21,294 nucleotides of DNA, taken from contig JAJBVC010000050.1 of assembly GCA_020860025.1 (NCBI GenBank), positions 1 to 21,294 of the forward strand, given 5' to 3'. Origin of the DNA: Clostridiales bacterium. GTDB taxonomy: Bacteria; Bacillota; Clostridia; Oscillospirales; Acutalibacteraceae. Positions 14,309 to 21,148 of the stretch are shown in pieces. The notes under the pieces were generated by a model. That model did not search any database. It had not been told where the DNA came from and saw nothing but the letters and a program-made list of their open reading frames with translations. Positions within the stretch are counted from its first letter, which is position 1, and each line of letters begins with the position of its first letter. Both the position numbers and the translations under genes were made by a program.

Positions 14309-15000
14309 TATCTTTTTCCTCCTTCCCTACGATCTGACTTTCTCTTATTCGTGTTACGGGATTCATGAAGGACTTCACCCTGATAAATCCATGTTTTAAC
14401 ACCGATTCTGCCATAAGTTGTTTTTGCTTCGGCAAAACCGTAGTCAATATCCGCACGAAGTGTCTGAAGAGGAATTGTACCCTCTTTATATGTTTCTGAA
14501 CGAGCGATTTCTGCACCGCCGATTCTACCTGAAACCATAATCTTTATACCACGAGCGCCAAGTCTCATAGTACCTCTGATAGCGCCTTTAACGGCTCTTC
14601 TGAAAGATACACGTCTTTCAAGCTGCTGAGCAATACCCTGTGCTACGAGTGTTGCATTGAGGTCCGGCTGTTTAATCTCAACAATATTCATAAGAATCTC
14701 GCTTGGATCTTTGCCAAGCTTCTTTGCGCAGATGTCTTTGATTTTGTCAATCTCAACACCTTGTTTACCGATAACCATACCGGGCTTTGCACAGTGAATG
14801 GTGATGCGAACTTTCTTTGCGTCTCTTTCAATTTCTACTTTAGGAACACCTGCAGCGTAAAGAGAGTTAAGGAGATATTTACGAAGATTGTAGTCATCTA
14901 CGAGTGTATCGCCGAACTCGCCTTTCTTTGCATACCAGCGGGAGTCCCAGTTCTTGATAACACCGATTCTTAAACCGGTCGGATTACATTTCTGTCCCAT
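14308..15000 (-). CDS. rpsC: 30S ribosomal protein S3
   Basis: Lines the mRNA entry tunnel on the 30S head. The 230-aa product begins MGQKCNPTGLRIGVIKNWDS, contains the type-2 KH signature (VIGKQGVEIDKI) and the C-terminal domain with GRIGGAEIARSE and GRIGVKTWIYQGE. The tail is shorter than in some species but typical of Firmicutes. GGAGG precedes the ATG, and the stop overlaps the rplP start. Confidence 0.98.
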   Translation of the reverse strand: MGQKCNPTGLRIGVIKNWDSRWYAKKGEFGDTLVDDYNLRKYLLNSLYAAGVPKVEIERDAKKVRITIHCAKPGMVIGKQGVEIDKIKDICAKKLGKDPSEILMNIVEIKQPDLNATLVAQGIAQQLERRVSFRRAVKGAIRGTMRLGARGIKIMVSGRIGGAEIARSETYKEGTIPLQTLRADIDYGFAEAKTTYGRIGVKTWIYQGEVLHESRNTNKRKSDRREGGKR

Positions 15001-15017
15001 TTAACTTTCCTCCTCGC

Positions 15018-15356
15018 TTAGTCTTCCATTTCCTTAACGGTAATGGTGATGTGTGATGTTCTCTTGTTAATTCTGTTAGCTCTGCCCTGTGCCCTCGGCT
15101 GAATTCTCTTAAGAGTCGGGCCTGCAGTTGCATTGCAGTAGCTTACTGTTAATTTGGATACGTCCATATTGTTATTGTTTTCAGCGTTTGCCATTGCTGA
15201 CTTGAGAACCTTCATAACAGGCTCACAGGCAGCTTTTGGTGTGTACTGAAGAATCGCCATAGCCTTGTCGGCAGGCTGATTTCTGATAAGATCAAGAACA
15301 ATCTGCACCTTTCGAGGAGAGATACGGACGTAAGTTGCTTTAGCTGTTGCTTCCAT
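15018..15356 (-). CDS. rplV: 50S ribosomal protein L22
   Basis: Its beta hairpin lines the nascent-peptide exit tunnel, where mutations can change macrolide response. The 112-aa product has TYVRISPRKVQIVLDLIRNQ, and the hairpin region TAGPTLKRIQPRAQGRANRI followed by KRTSHITITVKE. I see no insertion or deletion in the hairpin. Standard length and position between rpsS and rpsC. Confidence 0.97.
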   Translation of the reverse strand: MEATAKATYVRISPRKVQIVLDLIRNQPADKAMAILQYTPKAACEPVMKVLKSAMANAENNNNMDVSKLTVSYCNATAGPTLKRIQPRAQGRANRINKRTSHITITVKEMED

Positions 15357-15373
15357 AATAATTCTCCTTTCGA

Positions 15374-15646
15374 TTACTTAGATGTCTTAGAGCCTGCATG
15401 GCCCCTGAATGTTCTTGTCGGTGCAAATTCACCGAGCTTGTGTCCAACCATATCCTCTGTAACATATACAGGAACATGTTTTCTTCCGTCATGAACAGCA
15501 AAAGTGTGTCCTACGAATTCAGGGAAGATTGTTGAACTTCTTGACCAAGTTTTAATAACTTGCTTGTCGCCTGAAGCGTTAAGAGCTTCTACTTTTTTAT
15601 AAAGGCTTGCCTCAACATAGGGGCCTTTTTTAGTGCTTCTACTCAT
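15374..15646 (-). CDS. rpsS: 30S ribosomal protein S19
   Basis: Head protein that pairs with S13 near the A-site finger. The 90-aa product begins MSRSTKKGPYVEASLYKKVE and has TWSRSSTIFPEFVGHTFAVH and LGEFAPTRTFRGHAGSK, all conserved. Standard length. Spacers to rplB and rplV are about 20 bp. Confidence 0.98.
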   Translation of the reverse strand: MSRSTKKGPYVEASLYKKVEALNASGDKQVIKTWSRSSTIFPEFVGHTFAVHDGRKHVPVYVTEDMVGHKLGEFAPTRTFRGHAGSKTSK

Positions 15647-15668
15647 TTGTTAATCTTCTCCTTTCTTC

Positions 15669-16502
15669 TTACTTACCGTTACGACGGCGAACAATCATCT
15701 TATTGGATGCTTTTTTCTTATTACGTGTCTTATAACCGAGAGCCGGTTTACCCCAAGGTGTACAAGGACCGGGACGACCGATAGGTGATTTACCTTCACC
15801 ACCGCCGTGAGGGTGGTCATTCGGGTTCATAACAGAACCACGTACCGTAGGACGCCAGCCCATATTACGCCTACGACCTGCTTTACCGATTTTTACATTA
15901 GCGTGGTCGGTATTTCCTACAACGCCGACTGTCGCCATACAATCTTTCGGTACATTACGAAGCTCGCCTGAAGGAAGTCTGAGAAGAGCATAAGCTCCTT
16001 CAAGAGCCATAAGCTGAGCACTGTTACCTGCTGAACGAGCAAGCTGAGCGCCGTTGCCGGGATAAAGCTCTACGTTATGAACAATTGTACCAACAGGCAT
16101 ATTCTTAAGAGGAAGTGCATTACCTGCTACAATATCCGAATTAGGACCCGATACTACTGTATCGCCAACCTTTAATCCCTCGGGAGCTGTTATATAACTC
16201 TTAACTCCGTCCTCATACTGAATAAGAGCAATGTGAGCGCTTCTGTTAGGATCGTATTCAATAGTTAAAACAGTTGCCGGAATATCGAACTTGTTTCTCT
16301 TAAAATCGATTACACGGTATTTTCTTCTGTTTCCGCCGCCACGATGACGAACGGTTATTCTTCCGTAAGAGTTACGACCTGATTTCTTGTTGAGCGGTTC
16401 AAGCAAAGACTTTTCAGGAGCAACTTTTGAAAGAGAAGAATAATCAGTTACCGACATATTTCTTCTTGAAGGTGTAGTCGGCTTATAATTCTTTATTGCC
16501 AT
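15669..16502 (-). CDS. rplB: 50S ribosomal protein L2
   Basis: One of the oldest large-subunit proteins, next to the peptidyl-transferase centre and needed for subunit joining. The 277-aa product starts MAIKNYKPTTPSRRNMSVTD at the ATG at 16502, preceded by AAAGGAG. The frame runs 14 codons further up to a GTG with no ribosome site, so I reject the longer form. It has GRITVRHRGGGNRRKYR, the OB and SH3-like domains, and the C-terminal NPNDHPHGGGEGK carrying the conserved catalytic-region His. The 98-nt gap before it can fold so as to mask its ribosome site. Confidence 0.98.
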   Translation of the reverse strand: MAIKNYKPTTPSRRNMSVTDYSSLSKVAPEKSLLEPLNKKSGRNSYGRITVRHRGGGNRRKYRVIDFKRNKFDIPATVLTIEYDPNRSAHIALIQYEDGVKSYITAPEGLKVGDTVVSGPNSDIVAGNALPLKNMPVGTIVHNVELYPGNGAQLARSAGNSAQLMALEGAYALLRLPSGELRNVPKDCMATVGVVGNTDHANVKIGKAGRRRNMGWRPTVRGSVMNPNDHPHGGGEGKSPIGRPGPCTPWGKPALGYKTRNKKKASNKMIVRRRNGK

Positions 16503-16511
16503 TATTATTTC

Positions 16512-16549
16512 TCCTTTGCGGATAACTTTGCGAAAGGATGGCACCTTTC
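16512..16549 (-). promoter_or_regulatory. Two mutually exclusive hairpins before rplB, one masking its ribosome site
   Basis: On the minus strand GAAAGG (16544-16549) pairs with CCTTTC (16532-16537) around a 6-nt loop. The overlapping segment TCCTTT (16533-16538) is complementary to AAAGGA (16512-16517), which is the rplB Shine-Dalgarno site. Only one pairing can form at once, so the first would free and the second would hide the ribosome site. The complementarity is seen; regulation is inferred. Confidence 0.4.
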
Positions 16550-16600
16550 ATACCTCATCATCCGAAATACTTTTGCTATACTATTATATATAAGCAGTGA

Positions 16601-16897
16601 TTACATCATATCGTTGAAGAATTCAATTTCCTTTGAATCTTCAGTAAGAGTTACGATTGCTTTCTTCCACGAAGGAGTATAGCCCTCGTGAACACCCTGA
16701 CGACGCTTTTGACCACGAACGTTGATTGTATTTACCTTGGCAACCTTTGTACCCGGAAATACTTCCTCGACAGCTTTAGCGATTTCGATTTTGTTAGCGT
16801 CCTTTGCAACCTTGAAGGTATACTTTTTCATCATAATGCCCATCATTGATTCCTCAGTGATAACAGGCTTAAGAATAATATCCTGAGCTGATTTCAT
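16601..16897 (-). CDS. rplW: 50S ribosomal protein L23
   Basis: Exit-tunnel rim protein that docks trigger factor and SRP. The 98-aa product begins MKSAQDIILKPVITEESMMG and contains YTFKVAKDANKIEIAKAVEE and VNTINVRGQKRRQGVHEG. Its ATG shares one base with the rplD stop (TAATG), implying coupling. A 98-nt gap follows. Confidence 0.97.
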   Translation of the reverse strand: MKSAQDIILKPVITEESMMGIMMKKYTFKVAKDANKIEIAKAVEEVFPGTKVAKVNTINVRGQKRRQGVHEGYTPSWKKAIVTLTEDSKEIEFFNDMM

Positions 16898-17520
16898 TAT
16901 GCATATACCTCCTCAATTTTCTTTGCTGCGTCCTTGAGAACTACGAAAGAATCACAGTTGAGAATGTCGTAAACACAAAGTGTATTGACTGTGGAAACCT
17001 TAACGCCCTCAATGTTACGTGCGCTTTTGTAAATTTTCTCATCGCTTGCTTCTGTTACGATAAGAGTTTTCTTGGCAGCCTTGAGCTTTGTGAGCATATC
17101 AACCATTGACTTTGTTTTAATTTCTTCAAGCTCAACCTTATTTACTACCATCATCTCGCCTGCGGCAACCTTTGATGAAAGAGCTGACTTCATAGCGAGT
17201 CTTTTAACCTTCTTATTAAGATTAACTTTATACTTTCTTGGCTTAGGGCCGAGAGCAACGCCACCGTGTGTCCACTGCGGGCTACGAGTTGAACCCTGAC
17301 GAGCACGACCTGTACCCTTTTGTCTCCAAGGCTTTGCACCGCCACCACTTACTTCTGAACGAGTGAGAGTTGACTGTGTGCCCTGACGCTGATTAGCAAG
17401 ATAGCTAACAACTGCAAGATGCATTGCATTTTCGTTTGGCTCAATAGCAAAAACTGAATCTGCAAGTTCTAATTTTGAGGTTTTCTTACCTTCCTGGTTA
17501 TAAACCTGAACCTGTGCCAT
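16897..17520 (-). CDS. rplD: 50S ribosomal protein L4
   Basis: L4 has a globular domain and a long loop reaching the exit tunnel. In gammaproteobacteria it also represses its own S10 operon through the leader RNA. The 207-aa product has the conserved loop RSEVSGGGAKPWRQKGTGRA then RQGSTRSPQWTHGG, and GPKPRKYKVNLNKKVKRLA. Length is normal. Whether it senses the structured leader at 18542-18837 is an open, testable idea. Confidence 0.97.
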   Translation of the reverse strand: MAQVQVYNQEGKKTSKLELADSVFAIEPNENAMHLAVVSYLANQRQGTQSTLTRSEVSGGGAKPWRQKGTGRARQGSTRSPQWTHGGVALGPKPRKYKVNLNKKVKRLAMKSALSSKVAAGEMMVVNKVELEEIKTKSMVDMLTKLKAAKKTLIVTEASDEKIYKSARNIEGVKVSTVNTLCVYDILNCDSFVVLKDAAKKIEEVYA

Positions 17521-17537
17521 TTTAATCTCTCCTTTCG

Positions 17538-18170
17538 TTAAGCTTTAACTGCGTCTGCGATAACAACGATTCCGCCCTTAGGGCCCGGAATAGCACCCTT
17601 GATTGCAATAAGATTATTTTCTGCATCAACCTTAGCAACCTTTAAGTTCTGAACTGTTACCGTTTCGTGACCGTAGTGACCTGCCATCTTCTTGCCCTTA
17701 AATACTCTTGATGGGCTTGAACAAGCACCGAGTGAACCTGCGTGACGGTGGTTAGGACCTGTACCGTGTGACATTCTGAGTCTTGAGAAATTCCAGCGCT
17801 TAATTGCACCTGCTGTTCCGTGACCCTTGCTTGTTCCCTTTACATCAACGATTTCTCCAACCTCAAATGTGTCGGCTTTGAGAATGTTTCCAACCTCAAT
17901 ACCGTCGATGCTCTCAAGGCGAAATTCCTTGAGTGTCTTTTTCGGAGCGACATCCGCTTTGTCGAAGTGACCCTTCATCGGCTTGTTTACACGTGATACC
18001 TTTACATCACCAAAGCCAACCTGGATAGCTTCGTAGCCGTCGTTCTCCATTGTCTTAATCTGGGTTACTGTGCATGGACCGGCTTCAACGACTGTAACAG
18101 GAATAACTTTGCCTGTTTCATCAAAAATTTGGGTCATGCCAACTTTTTTACCGATAAGACCTTTTTTCAT
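17538..18170 (-). CDS. rplC: 50S ribosomal protein L3
   Basis: Early-assembly protein whose loop approaches the peptidyl-transferase centre. The 210-aa product begins MKKGLIGKKVGMTQIFDETG and has the signature FSRLRMSHGTGPNHRHAGSL then SSPSRVFKGKKMAGHYG. Length is normal. AAAGGAGG precedes the ATG, and a GNRA-capped hairpin (18195-18210) lies in its 56-nt upstream gap. Confidence 0.98.
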   Translation of the reverse strand: MKKGLIGKKVGMTQIFDETGKVIPVTVVEAGPCTVTQIKTMENDGYEAIQVGFGDVKVSRVNKPMKGHFDKADVAPKKTLKEFRLESIDGIEVGNILKADTFEVGEIVDVKGTSKGHGTAGAIKRWNFSRLRMSHGTGPNHRHAGSLGACSSPSRVFKGKKMAGHYGHETVTVQNLKVAKVDAENNLIAIKGAIPGPKGGIVVIADAVKA

Positions 18171-18194
18171 GATTTATCCTCCTTTTGGTTATTG

Positions 18195-18210
18195 GTTGGG
18201 TTACCCCAAC
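18195..18210 (-). promoter_or_regulatory. GNRA-capped hairpin between rpsJ and rplC
   Basis: On the minus strand GTTGGG, loop GTAA, CCCAAC: a perfect 6-bp stem with a GNRA-type tetraloop, 16 nt after the rpsJ stop. There is no U-tract, so it is not a terminator. It could protect or process the mRNA or bind a protein. The structure is clear; the role is unknown. Confidence 0.5.
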
Positions 18211-18226
18211 ATGACCTCAGCGACAA

Positions 18227-18541
18227 TTAGAGTTTAATTTCAATCTCTACGCCGGCTGGGAGCTCAAGACTTGTCAGCGCTTCAACAGTTTTGTTTGAAG
18301 GTTTGATAATGTCGATGAGTCTTTTGTGTGTTCTCTGTTCGAATTGCTCACGGCTGTCCTTGTACTTGTGAACAGCACGAAGAATTGTTATTTTTTCAAT
18401 CTCCGTCGGAAGCGGAATAGGGCCGCTTACCTGAGCACCAGTTCTCTTAGCTGTTTCAACAATCTTTTCAGCTGCCTGATCCACAAGACTGTGGTCATAA
18501 CCCTTGAGTCTGATTCGAATTTTGACTTTACTTGCTGCCAT
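18227..18541 (-). CDS. rpsJ: 30S ribosomal protein S10 (NusE)
   Basis: Head protein of the 30S subunit that also works as NusE in transcription antitermination and in coupling to NusG. The 104-aa product has IRIRLKGYDHSLVDQAAEKI, GAQVSGPIPLPTEIEKITIL and HKYKDSREQFEQRTHKRLID, all family-typical. AGGAGG lies seven bases before the ATG. It is the first gene of the superoperon and follows a long structured leader. Because S10 takes part in antitermination, feedback through the leader terminator is conceivable but unproven. Confidence 0.98.
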   Translation of the reverse strand: MAASKVKIRIRLKGYDHSLVDQAAEKIVETAKRTGAQVSGPIPLPTEIEKITILRAVHKYKDSREQFEQRTHKRLIDIIKPSNKTVEALTSLELPAGVEIEIKL

Positions 18542-18552
18542 GTTATTTCCTC

Positions 18553-18597
18553 CTGAAAAATTATGGTGCGAGTACCGATTTCAGCCACGTTGCCGTG
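18553..18597 (-). promoter_or_regulatory. Two hairpins next to the rpsJ ribosome binding site
   Basis: CACG, GCAA loop, CGTG (18586-18597) is a small GNRA hairpin. Just after it, CTGAAA (18579-18584) can pair with TTTCAG (18553-18558), whose last base abuts the GGAGG of rpsJ. They lie downstream of the leader terminator, so they could adjust translation once transcription has passed it. Short stems; function inferred. Confidence 0.3.
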
Positions 18598-18615
18598 TGT
18601 TTCAAATTTCTCTCT

Positions 18616-18643
18616 AATAAAAACCGAATGAAATATCATTCGG
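18616..18643 (-). terminator. Intrinsic terminator inside the S10 operon leader
   Basis: CCGAATGA (18636-18643), loop TATT, TCATTCGG (18624-18631), then TTTTTATT: an 8-bp perfect stem with a U-tract. It lies about 195 nt after the promoter and 75 nt before rpsJ, with no gene between, so it would stop the whole ribosomal operon unless prevented. That is the arrangement of an attenuator. Confidence 0.75.
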
Positions 18644-18716
18644 GCGCAATCCTACACACAGAAAATCAGCGTTCGCAAGTCGCCGACTTCGGCTGCCTAT
18701 CGGCTGTTTTCGCCCG
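18641..18716 (-). promoter_or_regulatory. Structured leader RNA overlapping the terminator, candidate attenuator sensor
   Basis: CGGGCG (18711-18716) pairs with CGCCCG (18641-18646). The adjoining GAAAACAGC (18703-18711) pairs with GCTGATTTTC (18661-18670) with one bulged A. Inside is a GCCG/CGGC hairpin. The closing CGCCCG shares its last three bases with the left foot of the terminator stem, so closing this domain should weaken the terminator. Further upstream, CATAC-GGA-GTATG forms another hairpin and an ACACACA (near 18793) is complementary to TGTGTGT (18654-18660). The ligand is unknown; L4, another ribosomal protein or a small molecule are options. Confidence 0.5.
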
Positions 18717-18843
18717 GTTTAAAATCGGACATACTCCGTATGAATTACCGCCTGGGTTAAGACGCAACCTCATACATCTTCGCATATCTTGTGTGTTCTG
18801 TATAATTATATATTATAATATACGCTTTTTCACACGTGCGACT

Positions 18844-18872
18844 ATTATATAATAAAGAGCAACACTTGTCAA
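18844..18872 (-). promoter_or_regulatory. Consensus sigma-A promoter of the ribosomal superoperon
   Basis: TTGACA (18867-18872), a 17-bp spacer and TATAAT (18844-18849): both hexamers match consensus perfectly, with A/T-rich DNA upstream that may act as an UP element. Transcription should start near 18837, giving a leader of about 295 nt. The stretch 18542-18960 has no convincing gene; it holds this promoter, the leader elements and the spo0A terminator tail. Confidence 0.9.
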
Positions 18873-18956
18873 GCAATTTTTTGAAGTTATTTTAAAAAAA
18901 TTTTATTGTGCAAAATAGCAGAAAATAATTTTATTTTTCGTTAAAAATGCACAAAT

Positions 18957-19003
18957 AAAAAACCTTGTGGTACAAGACAGTGAATCACTGCTCATACCAC
19001 AAG
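18957..19003 (-). terminator. Intrinsic terminator of spo0A
   Basis: On the minus strand CTTGTGGTA (19003-18995) pairs with TACCACAAG (18972-18964). Inside it, CAGTG and CACTG form a second stem with a 3-nt loop, and a run of six T follows (18962-18957). It lies 16 bp after the spo0A stop and separates it from the S10 promoter about 85 bp further on. Confidence 0.85.
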
Positions 19004-19019
19004 ATATTGATTTTAATAA

Positions 19020-19790
19020 TTATGCTGAAATACGCATTGAGAGTTTCAGCTTATCTGAAATCATTGCTATAAATTCCGAATTTGTAGGTTTACCTCTTTC
19101 TGACTGTATTGTATAGCCGAAATATGACGAAAGAACATCTACATCACCACGATCCCAAGCAACTTCAATGGCATGCCTGATAGCACGTTCAACTCTTGAC
19201 GCACTGGTATTGTACATTTTTGCTACAGTCGGGTAAAGCAATTTAGTAACCGAGCCGAGCATATCATTATCTGTTATACACAGTTTTATAGCCGTTCGCA
19301 GATACTGATAGCCCTTAATGTGCGCAGGAACGCCAATTTCTCGCATAATGTCTGAAATAGCAATATCCATATCGCTTTCGGTAAACATATGAACCGACTG
19401 CTTTTGCTTTTCTGTTTTCCATAAAGTCAACCGTGCAATACGCTTTGCTACAGATTTTGGAGAAACGGGCTTGATGAAGTAATAATCAACGCCGGCACTT
19501 ACCATTTCCTCCTCGAATTCCGGTGACTGCTTTGCAGAAAGCAAAATAACGAGTGGTTTCTCATTAAGCGACGCATCAATATGTTCCAACACATCAATAG
19601 CATCTTCATTAGCCATAAACGTATCCATAAGCAATGCGTCTATGTGTTGGGAGTCAACAACAGATAAAACCTGCTGACCATCTTTCGCAGTAAGAATAAC
19701 GTCAAAACCTACGGCTTTAAGTTCTTTTTGACATTCTTTGCCAAATTCCGCCGAATCATCGGCTATAAGAACTTTTAATTTATTGTCCAA
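19020..19790 (-). CDS. spo0A: Sporulation master response regulator Spo0A
   Basis: Phosphorylated DNA-binding regulator that commits the cell to sporulation. I place the start at the TTG at 19790, preceded by AAGGAGGTG (19796-19804). The upstream in-frame ATG (19820) touches the -10 box, so it would lie at or before the transcription start. The 256-aa product then has Asp56 as phosphoacceptor, the same number as B. subtilis, with acidic pair 11-12 and Lys107. The receiver is followed by the Spo0A-specific DNA-binding domain (about 140-256) with EIGVPAHIKGYQYLRTA, ASRVERAIRHAIEVAW and KPTNSEFIAM. The usual MPxxDG after Asp56 reads MANEDA. It is downstream of spoIVB, as in most spore formers. 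Confidence 0.96.
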   Translation of the reverse strand: MDNKLKVLIADDSAEFGKECQKELKAVGFDVILTAKDGQQVLSVVDSQHIDALLMDTFMANEDAIDVLEHIDASLNEKPLVILLSAKQSPEFEEEMVSAGVDYYFIKPVSPKSVAKRIARLTLWKTEKQKQSVHMFTESDMDIAISDIMREIGVPAHIKGYQYLRTAIKLCITDNDMLGSVTKLLYPTVAKMYNTSASRVERAIRHAIEVAWDRGDVDVLSSYFGYTIQSERGKPTNSEFIAMISDKLKLSMRISA

Positions 19791-19820
19791 ATTAACACCT
19801 CCTTCTTTATTTTTATCCAT

Positions 19821-19849
19821 ATATTACCACTTGTTTTCACGAATTGCAA
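19821..19849 (-). promoter_or_regulatory. Sigma-A promoter of spo0A
   Basis: TTGCAA (19844-19849), a 17-bp spacer and TAATAT (19821-19826) place the start of transcription near 19814 and fix the TTG start of spo0A. An inverted repeat, CACTTG and CAAGTG (19828-19833 and 19847-19852), brackets the spacer and could be an operator. Upstream, GTGAAAA recurs three times with A-tracts at roughly helical spacing. I see no convincing sigma-H promoter or 0A box here. Confidence 0.6.
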
Positions 19850-19939
19850 GTGTTTTTCACAATTTTTTGCACATTTTTTTCACTTTTTTATTTTTTCGTT
19901 GTTATATACCATCATTATTGCGTGCAAATGTCAATTATT

Positions 19940-21148
19940 TTACACGTTTTCCGATTGGTTTACCATTTTATTTGCAAAAATAGCATAGCCTTTTTCCGGG
20001 TCGTCAACAATAACGTGCGTCAATGCTCCCACAAGTTTTCCGTTTTGGATTATCGGCGAACCGCTCATTCCCTGAATAATTCCTCCTGTTTTTGAAAGCA
20101 GCTCTTCGTCTGTCACCTTTATGACCATATTTTTGTCGTGATTTCCCTCTCTGTATGATATTCGTGTTATTTCAACATCATAAAGTTTAGGCGTGCCGCT
20201 GTCAACTGTACATAGTATTTGCGCTTCGCCACGTTCTACTTCCTGCTCACTCGCTACCTGATACAGTAAAGAATTTTCAATTTCTATATTATATTCACCG
20301 TAAATTCCGTAATCGGTGTTTACGCTTAAAGTTCCTATGGTTTCATCTGAAAAATCACAACAAAGTGAGCCGGTTTCGCCCGATGTGCTTTTATAAACCT
20401 TGGTTACGGTTGCACGAACAGCCTCACCATTGAGTATTGGCACAATTTCATTCGTGTCAACGTCTGTAATCGGGTGCCCGAGCGTTGCCATTGTTTGATT
20501 TTCCGGATTATAAAATGTTATCGTTCCGATACCCGCCGTAGAATCTCGCACCCATATCCCTGCTTTATAACATTTTTCCGAAACAGAATAAGCGGGCGAT
20601 AAAATCAAGGTTTTGTAATTTCCGTTTCGTTTTATTTTAAAAGTAAAATCAGTTCCGTTATTGTCGTTGAGCGTTTCTTCAACCTGTGATGACGACAGCA
20701 TTTTAACGCCGTTTATTTCAATAATAAGGTCGCCGACCTCAATACCCGCCTGCTTTGCGGGATTGGTTTCGCCGTCTGCCGTGTCGACGTCTTTTGTTCC
20801 GACCACCATTACTCCGTCAGAATAAAGCTTAATTCCGAAACATTCACCGCTGACATAGACGCTTTTCTCTTCCTGCTGTAAAATATTGGCACTTTTAACG
20901 GGTATTATGCCAAAAAGCTTTATCTCACTTTCAATTTCGCTTACACGAAGATTGCTCTGATAATCAACCTGTGAATTTTCTTCTGATTTAATCGTATATA
21001 TAGAATCAAATGTAATTGTTTGAAAATTATAACTGCCGACCTCATTCGGCAGTGCATAACTTCCGAAGCCTATCAAAGCATAAATAAAAATTAATATTAC
21101 GGCAATTATACAGTCCGCCGTTCTTATAATTCTTTTCAATATGAACAC
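19940..21148 (-). CDS. spoIVB: SpoIVB serine peptidase (stage IV sporulation)
   Basis: Secreted from the forespore into the intermembrane space, where it cleaves SpoIVFA and so triggers pro-sigma-K processing in the mother cell. Residues 11-30 are a hydrophobic N-terminal anchor. A PDZ domain spans about 100-185 (AGIEVGDLIIEING), and an S55 peptidase domain follows. The triad fits the B. subtilis pattern: His225 (LGHPITD), Asp347 (KVTDEELL) and Ser362 (GGIIQGMSGSPI). It is 402 aa, near the family length. The start is unsure: GTG at 21148 has no clear ribosome site, while TTG at 21139 follows CAGGGTG. I could not identify a sigma-G/F promoter in 21149-21294, and no gene is visible there. Confidence 0.94.
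   Translation of the reverse strand: MFILKRIIRTADCIIAVILIFIYALIGFGSYALPNEVGSYNFQTITFDSIYTIKSEENSQVDYQSNLRVSEIESEIKLFGIIPVKSANILQQEEKSVYVSGECFGIKLYSDGVMVVGTKDVDTADGETNPAKQAGIEVGDLIIEINGVKMLSSSQVEETLNDNNGTDFTFKIKRNGNYKTLILSPAYSVSEKCYKAGIWVRDSTAGIGTITFYNPENQTMATLGHPITDVDTNEIVPILNGEAVRATVTKVYKSTSGETGSLCCDFSDETIGTLSVNTDYGIYGEYNIEIENSLLYQVASEQEVERGEAQILCTVDSGTPKLYDVEITRISYREGNHDKNMVIKVTDEELLSKTGGIIQGMSGSPIIQNGKLVGALTHVIVDDPEKGYAIFANKMVNQSENV

Noticed and set aside
16503..16544. N-terminal extension of L2 (MPSFRKVIRKGEII)
   Set aside because: Unlike the L2 family, begins at a GTG without a ribosome site; AAAGGAG points to the ATG at 16502.
17960..17966. TGTCGAA, a match to the 0A-box core
   Set aside because: It lies inside rplC coding sequence far from any promoter; chance occurrence is likely.
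18791..18824. TATAAT-like repeats just after the S10 promoter, possible second promoter
   Set aside because: No acceptable -35 at the right distance; the A/T-rich palindromic run follows a perfect promoter and needs no other explanation.
18532..18852. 106-codon plus-strand open frame across the S10 leader
   Set aside because: Antisense to the promoter and structured leader, no ribosome site and no recognisable protein family.
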